The position numbers and the translations under genes are program-made. From positions 881,836-945,835 of the forward strand of contig NZ_STGC01000002.1 of assembly GCF_005222805.1 (NCBI RefSeq): a DNA stretch of 64,000 nt, written 5' to 3'. This DNA is from Devosia sp. FKR38. GTDB taxonomy: Bacteria > Pseudomonadota > Alphaproteobacteria > Rhizobiales > Devosiaceae. The notes under the pieces were generated by a model that worked only from the letters and a program-made list of their open reading frames with translations, did not search any database and had not been told where the DNA came from. Shown piece by piece: positions 43,902-53,725 of this stretch (its first letter is position 1; each line of letters opens with the position of its first letter).

Positions 43902-46900
43902 ATGCCCATCAAGAAAATCCTCGTCGCCAACCGCAGCGAAATCGCCATTCGCGTCTTCCGCGCCGCCAATGAGCTGGGTCTGAAGACCGTGGCGGCCTAT
44001 GCCGAGGAAGACAAGCTGGCACTGCACCGCTTCAAGGCCGATGAGGCCTATCTGATCGGCAAGGGCAAAGGCCCGGTCGAGGCGTATCTGCAGATCGACG
44101 AATATATCCGCATTGCACGCCTGTCGGGCGCGGACGCCATCCACCCCGGCTATGGCCTGCTGTCGGAGAGCCCGGAGTTCGTCGACGCCTGCGAGGCAGC
44201 CGGCATCATCTTCATCGGCCCGCGGGCGCAGACCATGCGCGACCTGGGCAACAAGGTCGCCGCGCGCAATATGGCGATCGCCTCCAATGTGCCGGTGGTG
44301 CCCGCCACCGAGGCGCTGCCCGATGACCCGGACGAGATCAAGCGCCTTGCCGCCGAGATCGGCTATCCGCTCATGCTCAAGGCCAGCTGGGGCGGCGGCG
44401 GCCGCGGCATGCGCCGCATCATGGACGAAAAGAGCCTGTTGAGCGAAGTCAGCGAAGGCAAGCGCGAGGCCAAGGCAGCGTTCGGCAAGGACGAGATGTA
44501 TCTCGAAAAGCTGGTCGAGCGTGCCCGGCACGTCGAAGTGCAGCTGATCGGCGACGATCATGGCAATCTGGTGCATCTGTTCGAGCGCGACTGCTCGGTG
44601 CAGCGGCGCAACCAGAAGGTGGTCGAGCGCGCCCCTGCGCCCTATCTCAGCGAAGCCGTGCGCAAGGAACTCACCGACGCCGCGGTGCGCCTGGGTAATG
44701 CGGCCAGCTATCGCGGCGCCGGCACGGTCGAATTCCTGATGGATGCCGATACCGACAAGTTCTACTTCATCGAAGTGAACCCGCGCATCCAGGTGGAGCA
44801 TACCGTCACCGAAGAGGTGACCGGCATCGACATCGTCAAGGCGCAGATCCATCTGCTCGATGGCGCCGTCATCGGGACGCCCGAATCCGGCGTGCCGCTG
44901 CAGCAGGATATCCACCTTAACGGCAATGCCATCCAGTGCCGCGTGACCACCGAGGATCCGGAAGCCAATTTCATTCCCGATTATGGCCGCATCACTGCCT
45001 ATCGCGGCGCGACCGGGTTCGGCGTTCGGCTTGATGGCGGCACGGCCTATGCCGGCGCGGTCATCACGCGCTTTTACGATCCGCTCTTGGAAAAGGTCAC
45101 CTGCTGGGCGCCCAGCGCCGAAGAGGCGATCGCCCGCATGCACCGCGCCCTGCGCGAGTTCCGCATTCGCGGCGTCTCGACCAATCTGGCGTTCCTTGAG
45201 AACATCATCACCCATCCCGATTTTGTCGAGAACCGCTACACCACGCGCTTCATCGACACGACGCCGGAGCTGTTCAACTTCAAGCCGCGCAAGGACCGCG
45301 CGACAAAGCTCTTGAGCTACATCGCCGACGTCACCGTCAACGGGCATCCCGAAGTGCGCGATCGGCCCAAGCCGCCGGCGGAAGCTGCGGCGCCCATGGT
45401 GCCCGAGTTCCCGCCGCTGTCGGTCATCGAGGGCAGCCGGCAGATTCTGGATCGCGACGGTCCGGTGGCGCTGGCCAACTGGATGAAGAGCCAGAAGCGG
45501 GTGCTGTTCACCGACACCACCATGCGCGATGCGCACCAGAGCCTGCTGGCCACCCGCATGCGCAGCTTTGACATCACCCGCATTGCCCAGGCCTATAGCC
45601 GCGGCCTGCCGGACCTCTTCAGCCTCGAATGCTGGGGCGGCGCGACCTTCGACGTCTCCATGCGCTTCCTCAACGAAGACCCCTGGGAGCGTCTGGCCAA
45701 GGTGCGCGAAGGCGCGCCCAATATCCTCACCCAGATGCTGCTGCGCGGCAGCAATGGCGTGGGCTACACCAATTATCCCGACAATGTGGTCAAGTTCTTT
45801 GTCGCCCAGGCGGCCAAGGGCGGCGTCGACATCTTCCGCGTGTTCGATTGCCTGAACTGGGTGGAGAACATGCGCGTCTCGCTCGACGCGGTTGTCGAGG
45901 CGGGCAAGGTGGCCGAAGGCGTCATCTGCTACACCGGCGACATGCTGGACCCCGACCGGGCCAAGTATGACCTGAAATACTACGTCGGTCTGGCCAAGGA
46001 GCTGGAAGCGGCGGGCGTGCATGTGCTGGGCCTCAAGGACATGGCGGGTCTGCTCAAGCCGGCTGCGGCCAAAAAGCTGATCGCCACGCTCAAGCAGGAG
46101 ATCGGCCTGCCGATTCACCTGCATACCCACGACACCTCGGGTGCGGCGGCGGCAACTGTGCTGGCGGCAGTGGATGCGGGCGTCGATGCGGTCGATGCGG
46201 CCATGGATGCGCTGAGCGGCACGACGAGCCAGCCCACGCTGGGCTCGCTGGTCGCGGCCCTCGCCGATGGCGATCGTGATCCGGGCCTTGATGCCAAGGC
46301 GATCCGGCAGATCTCGTTCTATTGGGAAGCCGTGCGCACGCAGTATCGGGCCTTTGAGAGCGATCTCAAGGGCGGCGCCTCGGAAGTCTATCTGCATGAA
46401 ATGCCGGGCGGCCAGTTCACCAATCTCAAGGAACAGGCGCGCTCGCTGGGTCTGGAAACCCGCTGGCACGAGGTCGCCCAGACCTATGCGGACGTCAATC
46501 AGATGTTCGGCGATATCGTCAAGGTGACGCCATCGTCCAAGGTGGTGGGCGACATGGCACTGGCCATGGTCTCGGCCGGGCTCAAGCGCGCCGATGTCGA
46601 AGATCCCAATCGCGATATCGCCTTCCCCGATTCGGTGGTGGGCTTCTTCGCCGGTGATCTGGGCCAGCCGCCGGGCGGCTTCCCCCAGGCACTGCAGAAG
46701 AAAGTCCTCAAGGGCAAGGCCCCGCTCACCGAGCGGCCGGGCTCCTATCTCAAGGATGTCGATCTGGAAGCCGAGCGCACCAAGATCGCCGAAGAGGTCG
46801 GTCATCCCATCGATGATTTCCGTCTCGCGTCGTACCTGATGTATCCCAAGGTCTATTCGGATTTCGAAAAGACCCAGGACCGCTATGGCCCCACCGAAGC

Positions 46901-47342
46901 GCTGCCGACCCCGGTCTATTTCTATGGGCTGAGCGAGGGCGACGAACTGCTGGTCGATATCGAGAAGGGCAAGACGCTGGTCCTGCAGTATCTCGGCCGC
47001 GCCCCGACCAACGAGAAGGGCGAGGTGCGCGTGTTCTTCGACCTCAATGGCCAGCCGCGCACCATTCTGGTGCCGGATCGCCTCAAGGTCGGCGAAGTCA
47101 AGGTGCGCGCCAAGGCGGCGCTGGGCGATGCCAAGCAGGTCGGCGCACCCATGCCGGGCGTCATTTCCGGCCTCAATGCCAAGGCTGGCCAGAAGGTGAC
47201 GGCGGGCGATGTGATCTGCTCGATCGAGGCGATGAAGATGGAAACGGCCATCCATGCCGAGATCGACGGGGTGATCGCCGAAGTGCTGGTCAAGCCGGGC
47301 GACCAGATCGACGCCAAGGATCTGCTGATCCGCTTCGAATAA
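43902..47342 (+). CDS. pyc: pyruvate carboxylase
   Basis: The protein has 1146 residues, full length for the single-chain enzyme. It contains a biotin carboxylase with ATP-grasp domain (1-450; KILVANRSEIAIR, GGGGRGMR, EVNPRIQVEHTVTE), a carboxyltransferase TIM barrel (about 530-840; FTDTTMRDAHQSLLATRMR), an allosteric linker and a C-terminal biotinyl domain with IEAMKMET, where the Lys carries biotin. It makes oxaloacetate from pyruvate, bicarbonate and ATP to refill the TCA cycle. A terminator follows directly. Confidence 0.97.
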   Translation: MPIKKILVANRSEIAIRVFRAANELGLKTVAAYAEEDKLALHRFKADEAYLIGKGKGPVEAYLQIDEYIRIARLSGADAIHPGYGLLSESPEFVDACEAAGIIFIGPRAQTMRDLGNKVAARNMAIASNVPVVPATEALPDDPDEIKRLAAEIGYPLMLKASWGGGGRGMRRIMDEKSLLSEVSEGKREAKAAFGKDEMYLEKLVERARHVEVQLIGDDHGNLVHLFERDCSVQRRNQKVVERAPAPYLSEAVRKELTDAAVRLGNAASYRGAGTVEFLMDADTDKFYFIEVNPRIQVEHTVTEEVTGIDIVKAQIHLLDGAVIGTPESGVPLQQDIHLNGNAIQCRVTTEDPEANFIPDYGRITAYRGATGFGVRLDGGTAYAGAVITRFYDPLLEKVTCWAPSAEEAIARMHRALREFRIRGVSTNLAFLENIITHPDFVENRYTTRFIDTTPELFNFKPRKDRATKLLSYIADVTVNGHPEVRDRPKPPAEAAAPMVPEFPPLSVIEGSRQILDRDGPVALANWMKSQKRVLFTDTTMRDAHQSLLATRMRSFDITRIAQAYSRGLPDLFSLECWGGATFDVSMRFLNEDPWERLAKVREGAPNILTQMLLRGSNGVGYTNYPDNVVKFFVAQAAKGGVDIFRVFDCLNWVENMRVSLDAVVEAGKVAEGVICYTGDMLDPDRAKYDLKYYVGLAKELEAAGVHVLGLKDMAGLLKPAAAKKLIATLKQEIGLPIHLHTHDTSGAAAATVLAAVDAGVDAVDAAMDALSGTTSQPTLGSLVAALADGDRDPGLDAKAIRQISFYWEAVRTQYRAFESDLKGGASEVYLHEMPGGQFTNLKEQARSLGLETRWHEVAQTYADVNQMFGDIVKVTPSSKVVGDMALAMVSAGLKRADVEDPNRDIAFPDSVVGFFAGDLGQPPGGFPQALQKKVLKGKAPLTERPGSYLKDVDLEAERTKIAEEVGHPIDDFRLASYLMYPKVYSDFEKTQDRYGPTEALPTPVYFYGLSEGDELLVDIEKGKTLVLQYLGRAPTNEKGEVRVFFDLNGQPRTILVPDRLKVGEVKVRAKAALGDAKQVGAPMPGVISGLNAKAGQKVTAGDVICSIEAMKMETAIHAEIDGVIAEVLVKPGDQIDAKDLLIRFE

Positions 47343-47350
47343 ACAACAAG

Positions 47351-47382
47351 AAGGCCTGGAGCGATCCGGGCCTTCCTCTTTT
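47351..47382 (+). terminator. terminator after pyc
   Basis: The stem GAAGGCC / GGCCTTC (47351-47357, 47370-47376) is followed by CTCTTTT, nine bases after the pyc stop. Confidence 0.75.
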
Positions 47383-47395
47383 CACAGGCGCGCGG

Positions 47396-47719
47396 CTAGA
47401 GCCGGCGGGCGCGGCCGTCGATGGTGGGACCGCCCCGATTGGGGCCGCGATCATTGCGATCGCGATGGTCGGCGCGGGCCTTGATGGGCAGGCGCGAGAC
47501 GATCCAGCTGACCATCAGCGGCACCAGGATGATGTCATCAACCCAGCCGAGCACCGGAATGACGTCGGGGATGATGTCGAATGGGTTCACCAGATAGAAG
47601 GCGGTAAGGGCCGTCGCCGCCTTGAGGTAGAACGGGGTCTCGGGGGCAAAGAACGCCTGCCAAAGCAGCACGACTTCCTTGCGGAACAGAATGATGCGGG
47701 GGAGGAGTGTCTTGAACAT
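47396..47719 (-). CDS. DUF1232 (YkvA-like) membrane protein
   Basis: The protein has 107 residues from the ATG at 47719. It shows the DUF1232 core AFYLVNPFDIIPDVIPVLGWVDDI between hydrophobic helices, followed by a basic, Arg/Asp/Gly-rich tail. The family is widespread and uncharacterised. It is convergent with pyc and stands alone. Confidence 0.82.
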   Translation of the reverse strand: MFKTLLPRIILFRKEVVLLWQAFFAPETPFYLKAATALTAFYLVNPFDIIPDVIPVLGWVDDIILVPLMVSWIVSRLPIKARADHRDRNDRGPNRGGPTIDGRARRL

Positions 47720-47770
47720 AGCCAATAAATGGGAAGGGCCGGGACCGCGTTCAAGGCCCCGACCCGTCTA

Positions 47771-48742
47771 TCACGGCAGATCGGGCAGGGTGGGCCAGCC
47801 CTCGGCGGTCCAGCCGATGGGCAGCAGCCCCAGCTTGGGGCGGCCGCCGTCTTCGCCGTCATAATAGTGGAAGGCCAGCCAGGGCGCGCCATCGCGCTCG
47901 AAGACCTCCTGGCCGCCGGGGCCGATAGTCCTTCCAGTGCTGGCCAGCAGTTCGGTGCCGCCACCTTCCAGCATGGGTGTACCGCTGGCATCGACATAGG
48001 GCCCCTCAATGGCGTCCGCCCGGCCCACCATGATGCGGTAGGTGGAACTGCGACCGCGGCAGCAGCTGTCAAAGGACACAAAGAGGTAGAAGCGCCCGTC
48101 ATGGGCGATGATGGCCGGCGCCTCGATGGCGCCGCCGCCGCGCGAGGCGATGGGCATGGGTTCAGCGCCGGGGAGAGGCTTGCCGCTGGCCGGGTCCAGC
48201 TCCAGCAGGCGGATGCCATCCCAGAAGGAGCCAAAGCTCAGATAGGCCTTGTCCCCGACATCGGTGCGGAAGGGGTCGATGGCGTTGAAGCTGTCGCCAG
48301 CGCGGGAGCGGACAACCAGGCCCTGGTCCACCCAGCCCGCGGTGGGCTGCGTCGGATCAAGCGCGGCATTGGTCATCAGGCCGATGGCGCTGTCGTTGCG
48401 GCCGAAGCTCGAGGCGGAATAATAGAGGTAGTGCGTGCCGCCCGTCTCAAACACCGAGGGGGCCCAGATATTGCGCGGGGTAAAGCCCAGTTCACGGACG
48501 ATCCAGGCTGGCATGCCGCCGGGCAGGGCGCCGGCCTCCTGCCAGGTGATGCCGTCGGGCGAGGTCTTGGTGCGGGGCGTGCCGCCATCGGGGGCTCTTT
48601 CGACGCCGGTGGCAAAGGAGACAAGGCCATTGTCGAGCACGGCGATGGACGGATCGTGGATATAGATATTGCCCTTGAGCGCTTCCGCCTGGGCAGCACT
48701 GCTGGCCAGGGCGAACAGCAGGAGGATCAAGGTGCGCCTCAT
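47771..48742 (-). CDS. secreted GH43 arabinanase-like glycosidase
   Basis: The protein has 323 residues. A signal peptide (1-19, ending AAQA) is followed by a five-bladed-propeller GH43 domain. The three acids of the family can be seen: general base D30 in YIHDPSI, the pKa-modulating Asp in AIDPFRTD (about 155), and the acid Glu in GGAIEAPAII (about 210). The closest type is endo-1,5-alpha-arabinanase, acting on plant arabinan outside the cytoplasm. No other sugar-utilisation genes are nearby. Its start overlaps the DUF4287 stop by four bases. Confidence 0.85.
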   Translation of the reverse strand: MRRTLILLLFALASSAAQAEALKGNIYIHDPSIAVLDNGLVSFATGVERAPDGGTPRTKTSPDGITWQEAGALPGGMPAWIVRELGFTPRNIWAPSVFETGGTHYLYYSASSFGRNDSAIGLMTNAALDPTQPTAGWVDQGLVVRSRAGDSFNAIDPFRTDVGDKAYLSFGSFWDGIRLLELDPASGKPLPGAEPMPIASRGGGAIEAPAIIAHDGRFYLFVSFDSCCRGRSSTYRIMVGRADAIEGPYVDASGTPMLEGGGTELLASTGRTIGPGGQEVFERDGAPWLAFHYYDGEDGGRPKLGLLPIGWTAEGWPTLPDLP

Positions 48743-48948
48743 GCCAATACGCCCCGATCACGCAGCAGCTTGACGATGGCCATGGCATGGCCCTGGCCCA
48801 GGCCATAGTCGGCCTTGAGCCAGTCGGTGATCGGCGTCGCCTTGGCGCCGGGCGCGGTCAGGCCCTTCTCGATGGCCAGGCGCACGAATTCGTCCGGCGT
48901 CACACCCGTCTGCTTTTCGATATTGGCCATATAGGCGGCAAAACTCAT
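48739..48948 (-). CDS. small DUF4287 protein
   Basis: The protein has 69 residues: a DUF4287-type domain MSFAAYMANIEKQTG, followed by TPITDWLKADYGLGQGHAMAI. AGGAGGATTGTG precedes the ATG at 48948, a very strong ribosome site. Function is unknown; the family is found alone or joined to other small domains. It overlaps the GH43 gene by ATGA, so the two are translationally coupled. Confidence 0.8.
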   Translation of the reverse strand: MSFAAYMANIEKQTGVTPDEFVRLAIEKGLTAPGAKATPITDWLKADYGLGQGHAMAIVKLLRDRGVLA

Positions 48949-49074
48949 CACAATCCTCCTCCGCTGGACGGATGCTACACGAGTGCGCGCGCGATGCCAG
49001 TTCGACACAATCGAGAAGCATTGCGCTGCTAGAGCGACAGGCTTATTTCTCCGGGCAGGTATTAGAGGTGTTTC

Positions 49075-50316
49075 ATGGCTGGTCCGCTCGCACGCAGGCA
49101 TTCGGTTGGGGTCAATGTGGGCGGCGTGTTGGTGGGCGGCGGCGCCCCCATCGTCGTGCAGTCCATGACCAATACCGACACCGCCGATATTGATGCGACG
49201 GTGCGGCAGGTGATGCAGCTGGCCCGGGCCGGGTCGGAGATCGTGCGCATCACGGTGGATCGCGACGAGAGCGCGGCCGCGGTGCCGATCATCCGCGACC
49301 GGCTGGCCGTGCTGGGCTATGACGTGCCGCTGGTGGGCGATTTCCACTATATCGGCCACAAGCTGCTCACCGACCATCCGGCCTGTGCCGAGGCGCTGGC
49401 GAAATATCGAATCAATCCGGGCAATGTGGGCTTCAAGGCCAAGCGCGACACGCAGTTTTCGACGCTGATCGAGCTGGCGCTGAAATATGACAAGCCGGTG
49501 CGCATCGGGGTCAACTGGGGCTCGCTCGATGAAGAGCTGCTGACCCGGCTGATGGACGAGAATGCCGCCGCCGGTTCGCCGCTTGGCGCTGCCGCCGTGC
49601 AGCGCGAGGCCATCATCCAGTCGGCGCTGCTCAGCGCCCAGCGCGCCGAGGAGATCGGCCTGGGCCGCGACAAGATTATCCTCTCCACCAAGGTCAGCGA
49701 TGTGCAGCATCTGATCGCGGTCTATCAGGATCTGGCGGCGCGCTGCGATTATGCGCTGCACCTGGGTCTGACCGAAGCCGGCATGGGCACCAAGGGCGTG
49801 GTGGCCTCCTCGGCGGCGCTCGGCATTCTGCTGCAGCAGGGCATTGGCGACACCATTCGCATCTCATTGACCCCCGAGCCGGGCGGCGATCGCACTACCG
49901 AGGTCAAGGTGGCGCAGGAGCTGCTGCAGACCATGGGCTTCCGCCAGTTCGTGCCGGTGGTCGCGGCCTGCCCCGGTTGCGGGCGCACCACCTCGACGAC
50001 CTTTCAGACGCTGGCCAAGGATATCGAGGCGCATCTGTCGAGCTCGATGCCGGAGTGGAAGGAGCGCTATCCTGGCGTTGAGACGCTGTCGGTGGCGGTG
50101 ATGGGCTGCATCGTCAACGGTCCGGGCGAATCCAAGCATGCCAATATCGGCATTTCGCTGCCGGGCACCGGGGAATCGCCGGCCGCGCCGGTGTTCGTGG
50201 ACGGGCAGAAAGTGGCGACACTGCGCGGCACCGATGTTGCCGATCAGTTCAAGGTGATGGTGGCCGACTATATCGAAAGAAAGTTCGGCAACGGCGCGCG
50301 GACGGCGGCGCAATAG
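49075..50316 (+). CDS. ispG: 4-hydroxy-3-methylbut-2-enyl diphosphate synthase
   Basis: The protein has 413 residues. The N-terminal TIM barrel ([29 protein letters not shown]) is followed by the [4Fe-4S] domain with cysteines in CPGCGRTT and GCIVNGPGE. It performs the penultimate step of the MEP isoprenoid pathway. AGAGGTG precedes the ATG. A prenyl synthase using its downstream products is encoded at 52699. Confidence 0.96.
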   Translation: MAGPLARRHSVGVNVGGVLVGGGAPIVVQSMTNTDTADIDATVRQVMQLARAGSEIVRITVDRDESAAAVPIIRDRLAVLGYDVPLVGDFHYIGHKLLTDHPACAEALAKYRINPGNVGFKAKRDTQFSTLIELALKYDKPVRIGVNWGSLDEELLTRLMDENAAAGSPLGAAAVQREAIIQSALLSAQRAEEIGLGRDKIILSTKVSDVQHLIAVYQDLAARCDYALHLGLTEAGMGTKGVVASSAALGILLQQGIGDTIRISLTPEPGGDRTTEVKVAQELLQTMGFRQFVPVVAACPGCGRTTSTTFQTLAKDIEAHLSSSMPEWKERYPGVETLSVAVMGCIVNGPGESKHANIGISLPGTGESPAAPVFVDGQKVATLRGTDVADQFKVMVADYIERKFGNGARTAAQ

Positions 50317-50322
50317 CGGGGC

Positions 50323-51543
50323 TCAGCCCTCGGTGATGCGGTCGCGGCCATTGCGTTTGCTGGCATAAAGCAGCTGGTCTGCCCGGTGATAGACGGCCAG
50401 CAGGTCCTCGCCGGGCTGCGGCTCGGTCACGCCGATGCTGATGGTCACGCCCCTGTCCTGCGGACGGGGCGGGGTGACCTCGAGCACGCGGCTGCGCAGC
50501 GCCTCCAGCACCTGCCGGGCCCGCTCCATATCGGTGCCATAGAGCAGCAGGGCAAATTCCTCGCCGCCCAGGCGGGTGGCCATATCCATGGGACGGCGCG
50601 CCAGATTGCGGATGGCATCGGCCACGGCGCAGATCGCCACATCGCCCGCTGTATGGCCATGCTGGTCGTTGAACAGCTTGAAATGATCGATGTCGATCAC
50701 CGCCAGCACGATAGGCTCGTCGGTGCGCGCTGCATGAGCCAGGGCGGCCGTGGCGTGGCGCTGGAACAGGCGGCGGTTGGCCAGGTCGGTCAGCGGATCA
50801 AACTGGGCCTGGCGCGCCAGCATGCCGGTGAGCAGGAACTGGCGGCGATGGGCCAGCTCGCGCATATAGCCGCCGATACTGCCCACCGGCACGGCCAGCA
50901 CCAGCACAAAGATCAGGCCGAACTGGCCGCGCCCGGTGATGTCGTTGAGCAGCAGGAAGCCGGCAATTGTGGCTGCGCCGATGGGCAAGAGCGACGCGAT
51001 CAGGGCCCAGGAAAACACCATGCCCAGCGGCAGGAAGGCCGCGAGCACCGCGACCACCAGCGCCGCATCGGCCGACGGGATGCCATGGGACTTGTAGATG
51101 ATGGCGTTGATTGCGGCCACGGTCGCCACAAGGGAATAGACGATCACGGCCACAGTGCCCAGCGGCATGCGCTTGCGCAGCGGACTGAGCAGGATGACAG
51201 CGATGATAACAAGCGAAGCAATGCGCCCGCTCACCAGAAACCACAGGTCAGGGCGCGGGATGCCGTTGCGGGCCACATCGAGCCGGACAAAGTCGAAGGC
51301 GACAAAGCAGAACCAGATGATCAGTGTGGCGGCTGCGCAGACCATGGCGGCAGGGCGTTGTTCGTCGGCCAGGGCCTTGCGGTACTCAGCTTCCAGCGCG
51401 GGCTCGAACCGCAGTCTTGAAAAGCCTTTGGCGAACTGGCGCTCGTAGCGCTCCTCGTTCGTTGCCTGGATGGGGGCGGGACTGTCGATGACTTTGGCGA
51501 GCAAGACTGTTGTTTCCCGATGCCGGCTTGGCGCCAGATCCAT
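50323..51543 (-). CDS. membrane-bound diguanylate cyclase
   Basis: About 406 residues. Some six membrane helices (about 60-235) form a MASE-like sensor, followed by a GGDEF domain with RLGGEEF. The inhibitory I-site RPMD lies five residues before GGEEF, so product inhibition by c-di-GMP is expected. The start is uncertain: GTG at 51555 or ATG at 51543, neither with a clear ribosome site. It is convergent with ispG, six bases apart. Confidence 0.9.
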   Translation of the reverse strand: MDLAPSRHRETTVLLAKVIDSPAPIQATNEERYERQFAKGFSRLRFEPALEAEYRKALADEQRPAAMVCAAATLIIWFCFVAFDFVRLDVARNGIPRPDLWFLVSGRIASLVIIAVILLSPLRKRMPLGTVAVIVYSLVATVAAINAIIYKSHGIPSADAALVVAVLAAFLPLGMVFSWALIASLLPIGAATIAGFLLLNDITGRGQFGLIFVLVLAVPVGSIGGYMRELAHRRQFLLTGMLARQAQFDPLTDLANRRLFQRHATAALAHAARTDEPIVLAVIDIDHFKLFNDQHGHTAGDVAICAVADAIRNLARRPMDMATRLGGEEFALLLYGTDMERARQVLEALRSRVLEVTPPRPQDRGVTISIGVTEPQPGEDLLAVYHRADQLLYASKRNGRDRITEG

Positions 51544-51588
51544 CGCCGCACACACTACTGTGTGGCTATTGCGAAGGTGTGAATAAAG

Positions 51589-52056
51589 TCAAGTCGGTAG
51601 CAGGCAGGCGTCGACCCAGTTGTCGCCGCACAGCGCCGCCAGTCGCGACAGGCTGAGGCGCACCGAGGCATGGGTGTGGCCGCCGGCGGGAATGACCAGA
51701 TCATAGATCTGAAGGGAGCTGTCGAGATAGATCGGCAGTGGCGCCGGCAGGCCAAAGGGGCAGACGCCGCCGACGGGATGGCTGGTCAATTGCTCGACCT
51801 CTTCGGCGCCCAGCATGCGCGGCCGTCCGCCAAAGGCCGCCTTGGCCTTCTGGTTGTCGAGCCGGGCATCGCCGCGGGTCACCAGCAGCACGACCTCGTC
51901 GCGCACGCGAATGCACAATGTCTTGGCGATCTGGCCGGGGGCCACGCCATGAACCTCGGCAGCCAGCTGCACGGTGGCCGTGGACAGTTCGGTGACCTCG
52001 ACGGTGAGATCGGGGGCGCGGGTGGCGAGGTCGGCCGTTACGGATGCAAGGCTCAT
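51589..52056 (-). CDS. YbaK/EbsC family aminoacyl-tRNA deacylase-like protein
   Basis: The protein has 155 residues and one YbaK-type domain: GVAPGQIAKTLCIRV, VTRGDARLDNQKAKAAFG, HPVGGVCPFGLP and AGGHTHASVRLS. Members remove mischarged amino acids from tRNA. The precise tRNA and amino acid cannot be told. It is followed downstream by the GGDEF gene and preceded by the MOSC gene nine bases away. Confidence 0.88.
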   Translation of the reverse strand: MSLASVTADLATRAPDLTVEVTELSTATVQLAAEVHGVAPGQIAKTLCIRVRDEVVLLVTRGDARLDNQKAKAAFGGRPRMLGAEEVEQLTSHPVGGVCPFGLPAPLPIYLDSSLQIYDLVIPAGGHTHASVRLSLSRLAALCGDNWVDACLLPT

Positions 52057-52065
52057 CGGCTTCTT

Positions 52066-52695
52066 TCAGAACAGGCGGGCAAGTTTGTCTTCGTATTCGC
52101 TGCGCATCTTGTGATGGATCGGCGCCTTGAGCGCCCGGCGCATCACCGCGGGGTCGGCATCGCGCTCCAGCGCCATCAGATCGCGCACGCTGACCCGATC
52201 GCCCTCAAAGAGCGTGATGAGCACGGGCTGGCCCGCCCGGAGGCTGCCGTCCTCGATCACGCGGCAATAGGCGCCGGGGCGGCCCGCCTGGTGGAAGCGC
52301 TTGACGAAGCCCTTGTCGCCCATGCGCGCGGCCAGCACGTTGCAGGGGGTGCGGTGGGAGGTGACTTCCAGGGTCACCGGACCGATCTGGAACCGATCGC
52401 CGGGGGCCACGGCATGGCCTTCGACGCCGGCAATGGTGAGGTTCTCGCCAAAGGTGCCGGGGGCGAGCTCGGTGCCCAGCTCCTGGGACCACCACTGATA
52501 GTCATCGGCGAAATAGACATAGACGGCCTGGTCGCGGCCGCCGTGATGGCGTCGGTCGAGGACGGCGTCGCCCACGAGGCCCTCGCGCGTCACCTGCACA
52601 TCGGTTTCCACGGGCTGTTTGTAGATGCCGGTCTTGGCGGTCTTGCCCGGAATGGGCTGGGGTTCACCGATATTGACGCTGGCGAGAATGGCCAT
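52066..52695 (-). CDS. MOSC domain protein (YiiM-like)
   Basis: The protein has 209 residues. The MOSC domain shows DAVLDRRHHGGRDQAVYVY, FGENLTIAG and the conserved Cys in SHRTPCNVLAARMG. It probably handles molybdenum-cofactor sulfur chemistry or detoxifies N-hydroxylated compounds like YiiM; which is not clear. The stop/start spacing to the prenyl synthase and YbaK genes is a few bases, so the three form an operon. Confidence 0.88.
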   Translation of the reverse strand: MAILASVNIGEPQPIPGKTAKTGIYKQPVETDVQVTREGLVGDAVLDRRHHGGRDQAVYVYFADDYQWWSQELGTELAPGTFGENLTIAGVEGHAVAPGDRFQIGPVTLEVTSHRTPCNVLAARMGDKGFVKRFHQAGRPGAYCRVIEDGSLRAGQPVLITLFEGDRVSVRDLMALERDADPAVMRRALKAPIHHKMRSEYEDKLARLF

Positions 52696-52698
52696 GGC

Positions 52699-53601
52699 TC
52701 AGTGCTCCCGGCTGGCGAAAAAGCGGGCGGTGGCGCGCAGGCCATCGGCCTTGGGGCCGAAGGTGCGCAGCGCCGACAGCGCGGCATTGACCGTATCGGC
52801 CAGATGCTTGCGCGCGCCCTCGAGCCCCAGCGTTGCCACCAGGGTCTGCTTGCCCAGGGCCGCGTCCTTGCCGGCGGCCTTGCCCAGGGCCTCGGCGGTG
52901 GCCGTCACGTCCAGAATATCGTCGGCCAGCTGGAAGGCGCGCCCGGACGCCTCGGCATAGGCGGTGAGCACGGCCAGCGCCCGCGCATCGGCGCCGCCCA
53001 ATATGGCGCCCATGCGCACGCTGGCGCGGATCAGTGCGCCGGTTTTCATGGCCTGCATGGTGGCGATCTCGGCAGGCGAGAGTTGCCCCTGCTCGCCCTC
53101 GATGTCGCGCATCTGCCCGCCCACCATGCCGCCGGCGCCAGAGCCGCGGGCCAGCTCGGTCACCAGGGCAATGCGCACGCTGGCGTCGGGATGGCAGTCC
53201 GGGTCGGCAAGCAGGTCGAAGGCATGGGTCAGTAGAGCGTCGCCGGCCAGAATGGCGGTGGCGTCGTCATAGGCCTTGTGCACGGTGGGGCGGCCGCGGC
53301 GCAGATCGTCATTGTCCATCGCCGGCAGGTCATCGTGGATGAGCGAATAGCAATGGATCATCTCGACGGCGAGGCCGGCGGGCAGGGTGCGCTCGGCCGG
53401 CACGCTGAAGATGGCCGCCGCCTGACGCACCAGTAGCGGGCGCAGGCGCTTGCCGCCTTCCAGGCTGCCATGGCGCATGGCGTCCACCAGCCGCTCCGGC
53501 GCCGGGCCGGGTCCGGACAGGCGCGCGGCGCTCAGGCGGTCACCCAGGGCGCGTTCCACGTCATTGGCGCAATGGGCCATTTCGGCATCAAAATCATACA
53601 T
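52699..53601 (-). CDS. ispA: polyprenyl synthetase (farnesyl diphosphate synthase type)
   Basis: The protein has 300 residues. The first Asp-rich motif is DDLPAMDNDD, the second is DDILD, and the substrate Lys/Arg region is GGKRLRP. The two extra residues in the first motif are usual for bacterial FPP/GGPP synthases. It condenses IPP with allylic diphosphates for quinone, carotenoid or undecaprenyl synthesis. It leads a unit with the MOSC and YbaK genes and is divergent from mtgA. Confidence 0.9.
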   Translation of the reverse strand: MYDFDAEMAHCANDVERALGDRLSAARLSGPGPAPERLVDAMRHGSLEGGKRLRPLLVRQAAAIFSVPAERTLPAGLAVEMIHCYSLIHDDLPAMDNDDLRRGRPTVHKAYDDATAILAGDALLTHAFDLLADPDCHPDASVRIALVTELARGSGAGGMVGGQMRDIEGEQGQLSPAEIATMQAMKTGALIRASVRMGAILGGADARALAVLTAYAEASGRAFQLADDILDVTATAEALGKAAGKDAALGKQTLVATLGLEGARKHLADTVNAALSALRTFGPKADGLRATARFFASREH

Positions 53602-53725
53602 GCCCCGTTGCTAGCCTGTCCCCTTGCGGGCGGCAAGATGGCGAGGCCATTGGTGATAGAGCGTGCGGACAGATACGGGGCCGGCACAGGCTGGAATCGG
53701 CCGGCCCGCTCGGCTAAGGGATGGC

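Noticed and set aside
43785-47255. Open frame of 1156 residues opposite pyruvate carboxylase
   Set aside because: It is the complement of a long GC-rich gene; its composition (His, Arg, Asp, Gly) is that of an antisense shadow.
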